Assembly (NCBI GenBank): GCA_037893225.1
Contig: JAZGUH010000123.1
Coordinates: 2,215,001 to 2,279,000, forward strand
Length of the DNA: 64,000 nt
Reading direction: 5' to 3'
Origin: Hippasteria phrygiana
Lineage: Eukaryota > Echinodermata > Asteroidea > Valvatida > Goniasteridae
Shown here piece by piece: positions 44,138 through 56,138 of the stretch. Below the pieces are notes generated by a model. The model saw nothing but the letters and a program-made list of their open reading frames with translations, made no database searches and was not told the DNA's origin. Position 1 is the first letter of the stretch, and each line of letters starts with the position of its first letter. The translations under genes were made by a program, and so were the position numbers.

Positions 44138-44374
44138 ATAGAGGAATCCCACAACGACGAGTTTAGCGCCGATCTGCGCACTTCCGCGTTTGAAAACGAG
44201 GATCTCCATGTCACAGTAAACAACTTTATGCTGATCGTGCGCCTGCGCTGCCGTTTATGGCCTGATTAATTCATGCATGAATGAATGTGCTGAAAAGCGT
44301 TGTTTTGTTTGCCACTGACATTCTCGCTTTCAACCCAGAAGTACGCAGAAGTGGCTAATGTGAAATTCCTCTAT
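44138..44374. mobile_element. MITE with ATAGAGGAAT ends (copy B)
   Basis: This is the counterpart of 17801-18037, about 290 bp upstream of ZMAT2 exon 1. Confidence 0.78.
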
Positions 44375-44660
44375 TGAGATTTTTGGATTATGATTGTTTT
44401 GATTGGATTGGGTTGGGTGTTTTTTTTCAGTTGTGGTTAACTGCAATGGCCATTCAGATCCACCATAGAAAATTCGTAAATGGTCCCGATTCTCAAATGG
44501 TTGTCACGCATTGATTTATTTGTGTACCGTTTGTTGTCTCAAGCTATAGCTCTGGCGGTACGGTACACAGTACGCGGTCCATACAGTTGACACTGCTCAA
44601 ACTTTTACATTTTTTTCTCGCACTATAAAGAGCTGTAAACGTGAACACATTGTAAAGAAA

Positions 44661-47600
44661 ATGGCCTCCAACGAGTCAAGCTCCAGTAGTGTAAGTTGAG
44701 AAGACCTAAAGTGACCTAAAACTGTGAAAGTTGTGAACTGGCGCGACGGGAGAATGCGCTGCGCAGCACGCCTGGCATGCCTGCGATCGCCTATTTTAAT
44801 AAAGCTTTTCGACATTCTCAATGCATTGTGGGTATGGAGGCCAAACAAACAGAACTGTGAAACAGTCCAAATATTAATTGATTTTATGCTAAATATCTGT
44901 CATGAGTTGAGAGATACTCTTTTCACATATCTTTGCATGGAACATAAGGAAAATAATAACCAGAAAAATCAATTTTAAATGGCAATAAAAATAAAGAAAT
45001 AATTGAGGAATCCCTCTCAGGGTACCAGTTAGTTACTGATGAATGTAACTCTCTGGAATTGGAACAGCTAATAACATTATTAGCCAATCAGAAGAGGCGA
45101 CCAATCACGTCCATCCTAATGTGCTTGCTCTTCTAATGCCAGTAGGGCTGATGCTGTTCCCATGATGCTTTGAGAACGTCAAAAGGGTTTATTAAACTCG
45201 CCTGTTCCGGCGATTGTGTAACCATTCCTCCATGGTGTAGTGTAGGGCCCCTCATCAGTTTTGATCAAATTAGAGTCAAGGGTATTTTTTCTCATTCCAA
45301 AATTACTTCTTCAACCTAAACCAGACTTCACTTAATACTAGTATTGACATCTTTTTTTTTGTAATTTGAACAGTTTATAAATTATTGCAGTAGAAAATAC
45401 AATTTTTTTTATGGGGCTTTGCATTTAATACCGCAGATGCCATGCGAATCACGCAGTTTTGTGAGTGGAAAGATTTTACTTTAATACCCCCACTAAAATC
45501 GGTCAAGAACAGCAAAATCTTGGAAAATAACCAACCCTCTTAGATAACAACTGTCTAAACATGTGGCACAACCTGTTATATCAAGATTTATTTCAGCAAA
45601 AAAATTAGGAAGAAATCTAAATGTATGTGAACACTTTATACATGGTGCAAACTGCCAAGAACTTCCAACACAGAAAACACAAACTTTCTTCCCCTATATT
45701 GCACTAAAATGTCCCAACAAAATTCTTAAAATTAGAGGTTGTACCACATGTTTAGACAGTTGTTATCAAGGAGGGTTGGTTATTTTCCAAGATTTTGCTG
45801 TTCTTGACCGATTTTAGTGGGAGGGGTATTAAAGTAAAATCTTTCCGTTCCCCGACCTGATAATTCCCTGACGTCTATAAAGTATGGTCATGGAACCAGA
45901 CTACTAGAATATAATTTTTTCTCTCTATGCAAACGACAGTTTTTGCACCATCTATGCACACAAAACCTTAAACGGGTAAGTGTTGCAGTATTTGCCAGCA
46001 CCCTGTAAAATACTAACCCCCAAATCCATTTATTTCTGAAAATTACAGCAAATGGTGTGTACTACCTTTAAGGCCTTAATATCAACTCCCCCAAAAAAGT
46101 TTGTAGTGGCATCTACATGGGCTATTATTGTGGAAGCAAGACTACGCATGTGCGAATTGTTAATCGGTAGTTGAATAGAAGACCACCTGTATATTATTGG
46201 GCGTGATTGGTGGATCTGCATTAACTCCCTATCTTTTCTATCATTTGAGCAAGCGTCAGCATCTGTCGATCGTGCAAACTGCTTGATCATGCAAACATCG
46301 GTCGATTGCTCAAGACGGAGTTTGCACCGTCTACCGATCACACAGGGAACTTTGCGCGGTCGACCAATCGCTGTCCAACCGTGCAAGCAATTAAAACCTG
46401 TTCCATTTAATTGCTTATAATAATACAGGAAATACCTATAATTTTTAGTTAAAATTTTGCTCATGACTGTAAGATTTGTCATCTAACTGGCAAACCTCAC
46501 TTGTCATGAGCCTAGAGCCTTAAAATTGAATGAACACAACCAGGAATTAATTTTAGAGGCCAAAAACCGTGATAAATTTTTCAAATTTGCCTCAAAATTG
46601 GAATTGTAGTAGGATGTAATTCCTACATGCAGTTATACAATGCTACTACTGTGCATGTGCGAACCAATGTAGCAATATGGCCACTAAAATTTAATTGTTT
46701 TTTTTTCTGGAATTTTTTACAGAATATTTGTAAGGTGACCCTAACACCTGCCTATTAACCCCTTGCCACCGGGTGGTGCCGGGGCACCAGACCGGGTTAT
46801 GCAGCCAAGCGAAACGGAAACAAGAGGCTTGTGCAGCCAAGAATAACGTACACAATACCCCAAAAATAGATTGAAAATGCAGAAATTGACGTGTATAGAC
46901 GTCACCCGGCCAGGTGGCAATTTCAATCTGCACGTATTTGTGTCAACCGTATGCAAGGGGTTAAGCCCTGCACTTCTTTTAATAAAAGCAGAGAAACAGA
47001 GTTTTAAAGCAAAGAAGAGAATTTTCTGTAATTTCAGAGACCAGATGACCACAGACGCAAGTGGGACAGAGATGAATTCGAAAAAATAGCCAAGGAACGG
47101 TTACAAAATGAAGATGAATTTGAGGATGAAAAAGGTAAAAAACTATCTGTCACAATATCTCAAAATGCAAAAGAAATGTCAGGATTTATATTTTATTCTG
47201 GATAATGGCCAAAAATTGGAAAGGATCAACAATAATATACCATAAAAAGAGCTACAGTGATTGAATTTTACCTATTAGAAAGTTTGCTTGAAATTCCAAA
47301 TTAATTATTTCAAATATAAAGAAAAATAATAATAATAATAATAATAACAGAAGTTGAAACTAATTGAGGTTTTTTCTTCATTCAGCATCTCAATTGAAAG
47401 CTAATAACTTTGGTAATGCATATTAAAATTTGCAATTCAATTCTATTTAAATCAACAAAATTAGCCGGCCTAACGGTTTGAACTTAAGCAAGTTCTTTCT
47501 CAAAGGCCAATAATTTTTGTTTTCCTTTGAGAAAGAACTTGTTTAAGTTGGAAATATTAGGCCAGCTAATTTGGTTGATTTATATATTTCAGGTCAGTCC

Positions 47601-49933
47601 AGTCTGTTTAGCAGTTTGCATTCATTTTCTCAATTTCATTGAATTTTTTTGTATGTGTCCCACACCCCAAAAGCACGGATACAGTAACTTTAAATTAAAA
47701 TTATACAATTATAATCAACAGACAGAAAAAAATCTGAGCCTCCTATCAAGCGAGAGCTCCTCAAGCAGCGGGAGTACAAGGTGGACCTGGAGTCGCGTCT
47801 TGGCAAGTCGCAGGTCATCACCAAGACAACGCCCTCCTCACAGATGGGCGGGTACTACTGCAACGTGTGCGATTGCGTCGTTAAAGATTCCATCAACTTC
47901 CTTGACCACATTAACGGCAAGAAACGTAAGCACACTGCAGTTTGCTTTCTTTCATCATTACGTGTTTGCGTGTATTAATGTCAAGCCATTGGCTACGTTT
48001 GCTGCGAGCTCACTGAATGTGCAGCTCCATTTTTTTGTGGTCGTCAGTGCACAAAATGACACACAGTGCGTAAACAAAATTTGTATCAGTTTGCGCACTT
48101 TTAAAAAGGATTTTAACGTGTATGGGTCGTATGCGTAGTCGGACAAATTGAAATTATTTTACATTTGACATATTTGTATGCGCATACGCGAGCACTTCCG
48201 CATGCAGTTGAGTTCACAATTTAGTAAAGCATGAATGCTCCATCCAACAATGGAATGGCCGGATGTGCACACACAGTCGTAGCGAGTATGAGCCGACCTT
48301 AAGGGGTGTGGTTGCATGCCAGTGAAAACAGGCAGGTTTCTGGCCAAACAGCAAAATCTGGTATTACGTGAATCTGGTTTGAAAAAGATCACCCGACTGG
48401 TTGTCGTCGATATGCGCATTCCTGTGTGTACTCAATCCATTGTTTGCATTACGCTTGGCTGCACAAGCCCATCTTGGCATCCCATCACCCAATTAACAAC
48501 AGCTGGCCAGATGGAAGGGGTTTAAATCTTGCTAATTTTTTGTGTGCATTAACAGATCAAAGAAACCTTGGTATGTCGATGAAGGTGGAACGCTCAACGT
48601 TAGACCAGGTCAAGAGACGGTTTGAGCTGAACAAGAGGAAGAAGGAGGAAAAGAAAAAAGATTATGACTTTGAATCTAGAATGCAAGAGCTCAGGGAAGA
48701 GGTACATCCATTTGCCAAAACCTGACCCCAAGTTCTATATGGCTAGTTGAAAACTTGCATTGTGCAGTTGTCGTGGTGTGGGATTGAGACCAGGGGCCAA
48801 TTTCATAGAGCTGTTAAGCAAAACAATTTGCTTAGCATGAAAATGTCTTGCTTAGTAAAAAACAGGTTACCAGCCCAAAAGTCCATGTAATTTTCATGCT
48901 AAGCAAACAACAGCTGAATGCCAGTCAAAGGCAATATTCCAAACATGGAAATCTGGTTGGTAATCTAGTTTTTATCAAGGAAGCATTTGCATGCTAAGCA
49001 AATTTTTGTGCTTAACAGCTTTATGAAATTATCCCCTGTTCTTGTGTAAAGAGGGAGGGAAAGCTTTCGAGTCTGCTACTCCGCCAACCTTCCCCCAATT
49101 ATTATTAAATTTGTCGACAACATATGTTCAGTTTCCCAAATTTCGAGATTGTAGAAATTACTGAACAATAGATTACCCCAATGTTATCTCCCAAAGCTCC
49201 TGAACTCATTCTACACATCTTCAGTTCTCTCTTTAAACCCTAACCTTTAGTTGGGGAGGTGACTTTGACTCACCGATGGTGAAAGTTACCTGCCAGGGTC
49301 CATAGGTCTGAAAATTGGGATAATTTATCTGGAATCTGTTGAAGAATTATCCTCTATATATATCTGGGCCCAGGAAAACTGCCTAGGACAGTTTCACTAT
49401 TCCTATTGGTCGAGAGCCTGTCGCGTGGGTGTGTTTAAACCTTTATTTTATGCCTGCTTGGAGTTGATAGAACTTAAACCAGTTGCTCTCAGTGGATATG
49501 CAATGGAGATAGCATTGGAAGTACACTTATGCAATGGGTGATGCTATTGTATGAGCATTAAAAATGTTGTCTCTCTTTCATGCTCTTACATGCTCAGACG
49601 GTTGTGCTTGCATCCACAATTTTTGTGTGGAATAAATTTGAAGAAAAATATGGGCTGGCAAAGCTTTTCTTTGTTATCCTGTTTAATAAAAAAACATATT
49701 TGCCTTTTTTTTTCCTCAAGAAGGCAGTTATGGAAAGGGAATAAAAATGTCACTTTATTCCTTATGATTTGTATCTGTGTTATTGCTAACAGGAAGCCAA
49801 ACAGAAAGCCTACAAGAAGGAGAAGCGACAGGAGAGGAAACGGAAAGCAGAGGATGATGACATTGACTCCGGCGGTGACCCTGATATGGCAGCCATGATG
49901 GGATTCTCAGGATTCGGCAGCACAAAAAAGTAG
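44661..49933 (+). CDS. ZMAT2: ZMAT2, matrin-type zinc finger spliceosomal protein
   Basis: The exons are 44661-44690, 47038-47134, 47722-47925, 48556-48701 and 49793-49933. All have GT/AG borders, the phases join without gaps, and the product is 205 aa (human about 199). The protein starts [10 protein letters not shown], then [18 protein letters not shown]. It has the U1-type C2H2 finger C89-x2-C92-x12-H105-x5-H111 ([19 protein letters not shown]), whose last His codon is split by intron 3. A charged coiled region follows, then a conserved C-terminus, [15 protein letters not shown]2 (yeast Snu23) acts in the nucleus as a component of the pre-catalytic spliceosome. Intron 1 (2.3 kb) contains the duplication edge at 46741. 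The first exon and promoter exist a second time at 18331. Confidence 0.95.
44798..45193. mobile_element. MITE with AATAAAGCTTTTCGACATTC ends (copy B, ZMAT2 intron 1)
   Basis: This is the counterpart of 18468-18919, about 55 bp shorter through internal deletions. Confidence 0.78.
45477..45846. mobile_element. Long-TIR MITE (copy B, ZMAT2 intron 1)
   Basis: This is the counterpart of 19203-19589. Both ~110-bp arms are kept and the spacer is shorter. Confidence 0.78.
46755..46964. mobile_element. piggyBac-like MITE in ZMAT2 intron 1
   Basis: TTAA lies at both ends, with perfect inverted ends ttaaccccttgc / gcaaggggttaa. TTAA targets followed by CCC are the piggyBac signature. It starts 14 bp after the duplication breakpoint. 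Confidence 0.65.
48425..48512 (-). repeat. Dispersed intronic repeat (ZMAT2 intron 3)
   Basis: On the minus strand this reads ccatctggccagctg, then gtaatgcaaacaatggattg and agtacac. It matches ATOX1-like intron 2 (about 11850-11945) and LAMTOR1 intron 4 (about 58668-58760). The repeat ends about 45 bp before exon 4. Confidence 0.6.
48791..49038. mobile_element. 248-bp MITE in ZMAT2 intron 4
   Basis: The ends caggggccaatttcatagag and its imperfect inverse ctttatgaaattatcccctg are followed by ctgttaagca / tgcttaacag. Inner ttgcttagcatgaaaat / attttcatgctaagcaa pairs also match. It is Harbinger-like in terminal sequence. Confidence 0.75.
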
Positions 49934-51373
49934 GTCAAGAAGGTGTGTTAATAGTCTTGTACAATAACTGTATGAAATCGGAGGTGAGATTTGTCGGGAT
50001 TTTTCTTAATTACAGGTTTTTTTGTCTGGGTTTTTGAATTTTTAAAGAATCTCTTTTGCAATCTGGAATTCCTGAGGTGTTGTCCTCAAGGTGTTTTTAC
50101 CTGTAAAAGTGGATATAGACCAATAAAAACGGGTATTTTAAAATGGTGCCTTTAGGCAAATACAAACTATGTGTTGATCTGGGGTCCTCGTGGATTTTTT
50201 GTGGATTTTTTGGTGGATTTTTTTGTGGATTTTTTTGTTTCTTAAACTGTTAAATGTTCGGCCATTTCTTAAACTTAGATTGGAGAAGTTTCTTTGCTAC
50301 CTCACCTCAGACTCTCAAAATTTCCAAACACATTGTTTTACCACACAGAGGTTGAACAGTCTTGATAAAAACTTCATTGCTTGTAAAAAATCTTATGAAA
50401 AACTATCAAATTTAGAAGGATCAGACCACTTAGATGAGACACACATCACAACCAGCTTCAAAAATATACAATTAAATTGAAATATTGTTCTTTTATGTTT
50501 CAATGTTTAGGCACTGAGAGGCAAGGAGTCTTGATGTGAAATACCGCTACGTGGCTCACGTGGATAAAGAAAAGCTGATGTGGACAGTTACGTACGACCA
50601 AAGTTTTTTCAAGCTTGCCCTTCACTGACTTTCATGTCTTTATGGCTTTCTAAGTCAGGCGAGTCACTTCATTGGTAGTCTCTGCAGGGAGCTCAAACCT
50701 CAAGAACTGGGATACACCTCACCTGTGGATTCCCAACATATCTCGTGTACTCCTCTTTAGTACCTTATGTACGCCTCTTATGTTTCAGATGTACACCTCC
50801 TATGTACCTAATGTACATCTCGTATGTACCTAATGTACATCTCGTATGTACCTAATGTACATCTCCTGTGCACCTCGCTTACACCTCTTATGCCGATGCA
50901 CCTTGCAGTTGTACTTGTCTCCATTGCCTGTTGGGTAACCTCACAAGCACACGTCTTGTTGCACTTACGACCACCTTGTGGGTACCTCATATTTATCTTC
51001 GTGTCGCCTCATTGCACCTCGGAAGGTCTTTCTGTTCAACAGGGTTACCTTAAGTCATACCTGAGAGGCATGGATTCACCTCAATGGCAGATTAAGGAGG
51101 TGACAGACTACATGTATATGGCATTAGGTTTCGATTTTGGAACCGGATATTCGAAAGCAACCTTAAAAATTAAGCCTTCCATTTGTTGTAACAAAGGTTA
51201 AAGAAAACAACTGGAACATCCTCCAATTTGCTCCATGGTCTCTGATTTTAACTGCATTCACTCGCTAGCGGTCTTCTTGGTATATGAATAGCCTGCTCAT
51301 CCTTTTTTTTCTCAACATTACACAGATTTGGATTGTTTTTGTAAAGGCCCAGTGGTCACCGAATCGTATAAAC
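49934..51373. other. ZMAT2 3' region and intergenic
   Basis: No further gene is supported. At about 50800-50870 there are three tandem 22-bp units (acctaatgtacatctcgtatgt-like). A T/G-rich run (ttttgtggatttttt) lies near 50195-50240. I could not fix a polyadenylation site. Confidence 0.5.
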
Positions 51374-51608
51374 TATAGAGGAATTTCACATTAGCCCCTT
51401 CTGCGCACTTCCGGGTTGAAAGCGAGAATGTCAGTGGCAAACAAAACAACGCTTTTTAGCACATTCATGCATGAATTAATCAGGCCATAAAAGGAAGCGC
51501 AGGCGCACGATTAGCATAACAATTTTTACTGTGACATTGAGATCCTCGTTTTCAAATGCGGAAGTGCGCAGATCGGCGCTAAACTCGTCGTTGTGGGATT
51601 CCTCTATA
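51374..51608. mobile_element. MITE with TATAGAGGAAT ends, inverted copy
   Basis: This is the same family as 17801-18037 and 44138-44374, in the opposite orientation (tatagaggaatttcaca at the left, gtgggattcctctata at the right). It lies outside the duplication, so it is an independent insertion. Confidence 0.8.
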
Positions 51609-53306
51609 TCCAGTCATCGGGAGGGCTTTTCATGCGGCACGTCACTCGTCACTTTTTTGTTGGCATGACTGTAAGCTAGATGGAAGTTTCCCCCCGGTGA
51701 AATTAGATAACTGTTATTCGGTTTGAATAAAATAGGAAAACGGGATTTTGAAATCACCGATTTCTCCCACTGCTAGAGTTAACCACGCCCCCCCAGACAA
51801 CCCTATGGATTTTTGTGGGGTAATTTGTGTTCGCCTCGGATTCCGTCTCGAATTATAACTAATGTGATTGGTCAGTACTTCACAAGCTGCATTCATGCAA
51901 TTCTACTGCAGTAGATCTGTTGCCGATGAGTTTTTTGCTTTGATAATCAATGGTTTCTTGCAATCCACAAAAAGAAAACTGTGTGACCTGCAAAGGTGGG
52001 TTTAGTGGAACCCCCCTCCCACTCCCCCTCCCCCTCCCCCCACCCCCTCCCTCACCCTCACCCTTTTAAAAAGCTTCATCAGTGTCAAACCAAAATGATA
52101 CAAAATGTTGTTTCTGTAAATGTTTATTATAGTGGAGGAGTCTTTTTTAAGGGAAATTGTACTTTAAAGAGAAAATAAACTGGATTTGGAAATTTTAAGC
52201 AGTTGCATTGTGTCATTTTTGTAGGTTCTAAGACCTATTGCCGGTTGTGAGTTAACCACGCCTCTTGGGCAACCCCATAGAATAAGCCAGCTCGGTATCT
52301 CAAAGGTTATTCGGGATAAAATTGCTGACGTAATGTCATGCCATGTTACGTGAACGCCCATTCTGATTGAATTTAACACGTGCGCGTTGTGCGACCACCT
52401 TTTGCGTTCACACGCGCGTTAGGTCACGCGGATCATTTGGGATAGAATGTCATTGTGCACATGCGCAGTTGAAATATCGAACTGGCTTATTGTGTGCAGT
52501 AATTTTTGTTTGTCTCATTTTTTGCACAATTAAAATGGAAGTACAATTAATGTGATTGAACAATATTTTTTCAGCTGCATTCACATGATTATACCGCAGT
52601 AGGTCATTTCAAAGAGCCTGGGGGGGGGGGGGGGGTAAAAACCTCCCTTATGAGTTTATTGCAAACAACTGGATTTGCTCGGATAAAAGGGTCGGTGAAA
52701 CTTCAAAATGATATTTTTTTTCATTTTTTCAGTGGTTACCAAGGTTTAAAACTTTTGAATGGGAGAAGTGGGTTTTCAACCTGATTTTTATACTAAAGTT
52801 ACTGATGGCAGGGGTGGTTTGTTTTTCAACTGGGTTAATAGTACCCATTCTTTTTCAGTATTTTGTTCAAACACTGAAAGCAATCGACGTCAAGGCCTAG
52901 GGAGACGGACGTGGACAAAAAGCGCTTGTTTTAAAACAACATGAAATTGTACCACTCACAATGCAAGAAGTTATATAGCGCCCTCAACAGTTTGAAGCAC
53001 GCCCAGTGGGGTTCCGGAAGCGCAGTGCCTGCATGCTGCAAACTATGCAAGCACTATATATTATTTTGTCACGTGCATGCATGAAAAGTCCATCCAGCAG
53101 CAAGATTAAAAACAGCTGGGAATCGCCTTTTGCGAAGAAAACACACACCTGAATAAGCCGTTTCAGGAAAGGTGAATGATTGAATAGTTTTTAAATGATC
53201 TGTGTGATACGTTTGCGTTGTGTAATTACTTTCATCAATTTGTCAATGTACAAATAGTGAAATACCGACGGACGGACGTACGTGGACGGGGATGTGCTGA
53301 TGCTGG
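51609..53306. other. Intergenic with diverged direct repeats and C/G runs
   Basis: agttaaccacgcc followed by caaccc(t/c)atag and later aatgtgattg...gctgcattca...gcagtag occurs at about 51775-51920 and again at 52248-52605, a diverged direct pair. A C-rich run lies at 52010-52066, and 17 consecutive G at 52620-52636. No gene is seen. Confidence 0.5.
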
Positions 53307-53360
53307 ATTACCCCTAGAACTATGGGGTTCCTGTCGGAACCCAATAGTTCTAGGGGTAAT
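53307..53360. repeat. 54-bp hairpin beside the G tract
   Basis: attacccctagaactat and its inverse atagttctaggggtaat form a 25-bp arm with one mismatch and a 4-bp loop (tgtc). The flanking gctgga occurs on both sides. Confidence 0.8.
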
Positions 53361-53382
53361 GCTGGATGGGGCCGAGGTCGGG

Positions 53383-53410
53383 GGGCGGGGGCGGGGGCGG
53401 GGGGGGGGGT

Positions 53411-53471
<61 letters not shown>

Positions 53472-53521
53472 GGGGGGGGGGTGGGGGGGGGGGGGGGAGG
53501 GGGGGGGGGGGGGGGGGGGGT

Positions 53522-53556
<35 letters not shown>

Positions 53557-53570
53557 CGGGGGGGGGGGGC
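53383..53570 (+). repeat. ~185-bp near-pure G tract
   Basis: This is almost only G, with scattered single C, T and A. It begins as gggggc units and becomes homopolymeric. Frames across it give poly-Gly or poly-Pro and are not genes. Such a tract is expected to form G-quadruplexes and is also a classic place for sequencing and assembly error. Confidence 0.85.
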
Positions 53571-53849
53571 TCGGACAATTCGACCGTTTGCCAACTCGAT
53601 CGTTTGATCGAACGTTGAGACAACTCGACCGTCTGTGCATCAAATGAAAAGACAAGTCGTCTGTTGAGACATGCTAAGTCACAATTTAAATTTTGTTTGG
53701 CCAGGCATGGGAGCTGGTCATTGACTTGTCTGTAAGTATAGGGTTCGGTCCGTGTCCGGGTTTGATCATTTGGTAGGGAGTCTAACGTGTTAGCGTTTTG
53801 GGGTTTTTGAGCTATTTAGTATTTGTCACTTGTTTGATATCAATTACTT

Positions 53850-53886
53850 TTAGTTAAGTTTAGTTTAGTTTAGTTTAGTTTAGTTT
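53850..53886 (+). repeat. (TTTAG)n microsatellite
   Basis: Seven or so pentanucleotide units, agtttagtttagttt. Confidence 0.8.
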
Positions 53887-53937
53887 ATATTTATTATCAA
53901 TATTATTTGATATCAATGGAAAGGGAATTGCAAGACA

Positions 53938-54396
53938 AATAAACCTTTTCGACATTCTCAAAGCATCATGGGAACTGCTTCAGCCCTAACTGGCATTAGA
54001 AGAGCAAGCACATTAGAACGGACGTGATTGGTCGCATTGGTCACATGTTCGTTGTCATGATTGCAAAAATCCTCTTCTGATTGGCTAATAATGTGACATT
54101 ATTAGCTGTTCTAATTCCAGAAATTTGCATTCATCAGTAACTGGTACCCTGAGAGGGATTCCCCAATTATTTCCTGTATTTTTATTGCCATTTAAAATGG
54201 ATTTTTCTGGTTATTATTTTCCTTATGTTCCATGCAAAGATATGTGAAAAGGGTATCGCTCAACTCATGACAGATATTTAGCATAAAATCAATTAATATT
54301 TGGACTGGTTCACAGTGCCATAGGTTTGTGTATAAATTACATGGTTTGTTTGGCCTCCAAACCCACAATGCATTGAGAATGTCGAAAAGGTTTATT
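53938..54396. mobile_element. MITE with AATAAACCTTTTCGACATTC ends, inverted copy
   Basis: This is the same family as 18468-18919 in reverse orientation, with well-kept ends. It is an independent insertion outside the duplication. Confidence 0.8.
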
Positions 54397-55845
54397 GAAT
54401 GGTATGAAAGTGAGCTTGATAGGTATTTGCATTTCAGAGTTATGGCAGTTTTTTTAAAGGTGTAATTTCTGGGTGCCGGTGTCTGTAAAAGTGGCGACCA
54501 TGTGCGCCTATAAACGTGCTGAAATTGCAGCACTGTGTTAACGAAAGTCTAATCTTTCTACACATGATCAATGCATTTTGAGGCGTTTTCTTAAATTGGT
54601 TCAGATTTTATTGTGAAAAATGTTTCGATATTATTTCCCAAATTATAGTATCTTATAACTATGGCAACTTACGAAGTAGCTTTCTCATGCATAATAAGAT
54701 AAACCTTTTGTCCATGTTATAATAGGCCTACTTCACTTTTTTGTGTTTTGGACAGCTCAAAATACTAATTATCATTGTTTGAAGACCCCTAATTTTGCAT
54801 GGGTTCAGATATACGGTCTAAAACGGTGGAGTATATCATATCATTGGGTGATTGTGTAATGTAGACTGTGTAGGGCCATGTTCCCTATTAGGGAACAAAA
54901 ATCCACTTTTAGGTTATTGGAATTGCCAAACTAGTTAGCGACATTACAAACCAACAGGTATGCCGTAGATATAGGGCAGGGTTTTAGTTTTTGAGGGAAA
55001 TTTTGTGGTAAGCGACGATGAAGATGATGAAACGTGAAAATAAAGATGGCGATCACTGTGACGCACAGTAAACACGCAAAACCGCATTGATTTGTTTGGC
55101 AACTGCCTTAAAGCGCATAAGAAAATTGCATTTTCTACCACAATAAACACTTTAAAATTACCAAAAAAGATGTCAATAGAATTAAGAGAAGTCTGCTTAA
55201 TACGTTTTGGAATGAGAAAAAATACCCTCGACTCTAATTTGATCAAAACTAAAGAGGGGCCCTACACTACACAATTGCCGATCATTAGTGCCACCCACCG
55301 TGCATGCCTTGCCACCGTACACCTTGCCGGGTCCCTGGGCATGGTCATGCCACAGATTTCCCGCAACATGTGAGACATACAAATGCCCAAACATCGGCGG
55401 GCAACCTGTGTGGAAAATACCACATGCTCTGCAAGCTACATGTACGTGTACATATGTACAACACCTCGCAAGGTCGCGTTGTCTAGTCGACTTGGTAAAT
55501 GGTTGTCTCAACAGTAGAGTTGTCTGACATCTGGTACGTGTGGGGTAAAATGAGTGTTGGGGATATGCCGTGTTCGAAACAGGCTACAGCTATGGCTATT
55601 CACAAGTATTGGTCGATTGTACAGCGCAGACTTTGTGCAAACTAACGATTGTGTAAGGCAGTTTTGCCACACGATCTGCGGATTGTACTGGGCAAAAGTT
55701 GCATGATTGGTAGATTATATGGGAACGGGTGGGTTTGCGATTGACGGATTGCACAGTGCAGAACTTACTCTGGCAGTTGTGTAAGTTCTCTGCCCAATCG
55801 GTAGATCGAAACTGTTAATTAAAACCTTAATAGAACAAGTAACCA
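54397..55845. other. Intergenic; repeat fragments
   Basis: About 55185-55262 is an inverted relative of 18950-19075 (gagaaaaaataccctcgact, ctaatttgatcaaaact, ggggccctacactaca). About 55590-55815 is a diverged GATC/CGATTG-rich relative of the 16044 MITE. I see no gene. Confidence 0.5.
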
Positions 55846-55918
55846 TTAACCCTCCTGTTCTCAGCGCCAAAATCGACTCGGCTGCTGTACAGATCAAAAC
55901 CTATCAAATGACAGATTG

Positions 55919-55952
<34 letters not shown>

Positions 55953-56012
55953 TGAGAGTTGGTGTTTAGAGTTTTTGATAGGCTGTGATAGTTATAAGTA
56001 TAGGAGGGTTAA
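55846..56012. mobile_element. piggyBac-like MITE with (CA)15 inside
   Basis: TTAACCCTCCT at the left and AGGAGGGTTAA at the right; 15 CA/AC units at 55921-55950. A related, inverted copy is at 63116-63260, with matching interior (tatcaaaaactctatacacc-type sequence). Confidence 0.65.
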
Positions 56013-56138
56013 ATAAAATAACTTTCATGATTCACCAGACCGCTTCCTGAAGTACATGTGATATCCAAGTAGACGAATAGAAGTCCAAGTACACCTAGTA
56101 TCCATCCCGTTCAATGAGCTGATGATATAGAGTGAACC

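Larger units (their letters stand above)
33318..46741. repeat. Segmental duplication, copy B
   Basis: This copy aligns directly with 1-20523 and lacks the BEL/Pao insertion: the single target CTGCG is at 36349-36353. Its right end lies inside ZMAT2 intron 1, so only this copy is joined to the rest of ZMAT2. Its left limit cannot be fixed, because copy A runs off the window at the point matching 33318. If the duplication is tandem and breaks at 20523/20524, the unit would be about 26.2 kb (20524-46741). Confidence 0.93.

Noticed and set aside
47527..48138. A 203-codon plus-strand frame over the ZMAT2 exon 3 region
   Set aside because: It is a different frame from the conserved ZMAT2 zinc-finger exon and crosses both splice sites. 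The ZMAT2 frame has clear homology.
53235..53655. Poly-Pro and poly-Gly open frames on both strands
   Set aside because: They are products of the near-pure G tract.
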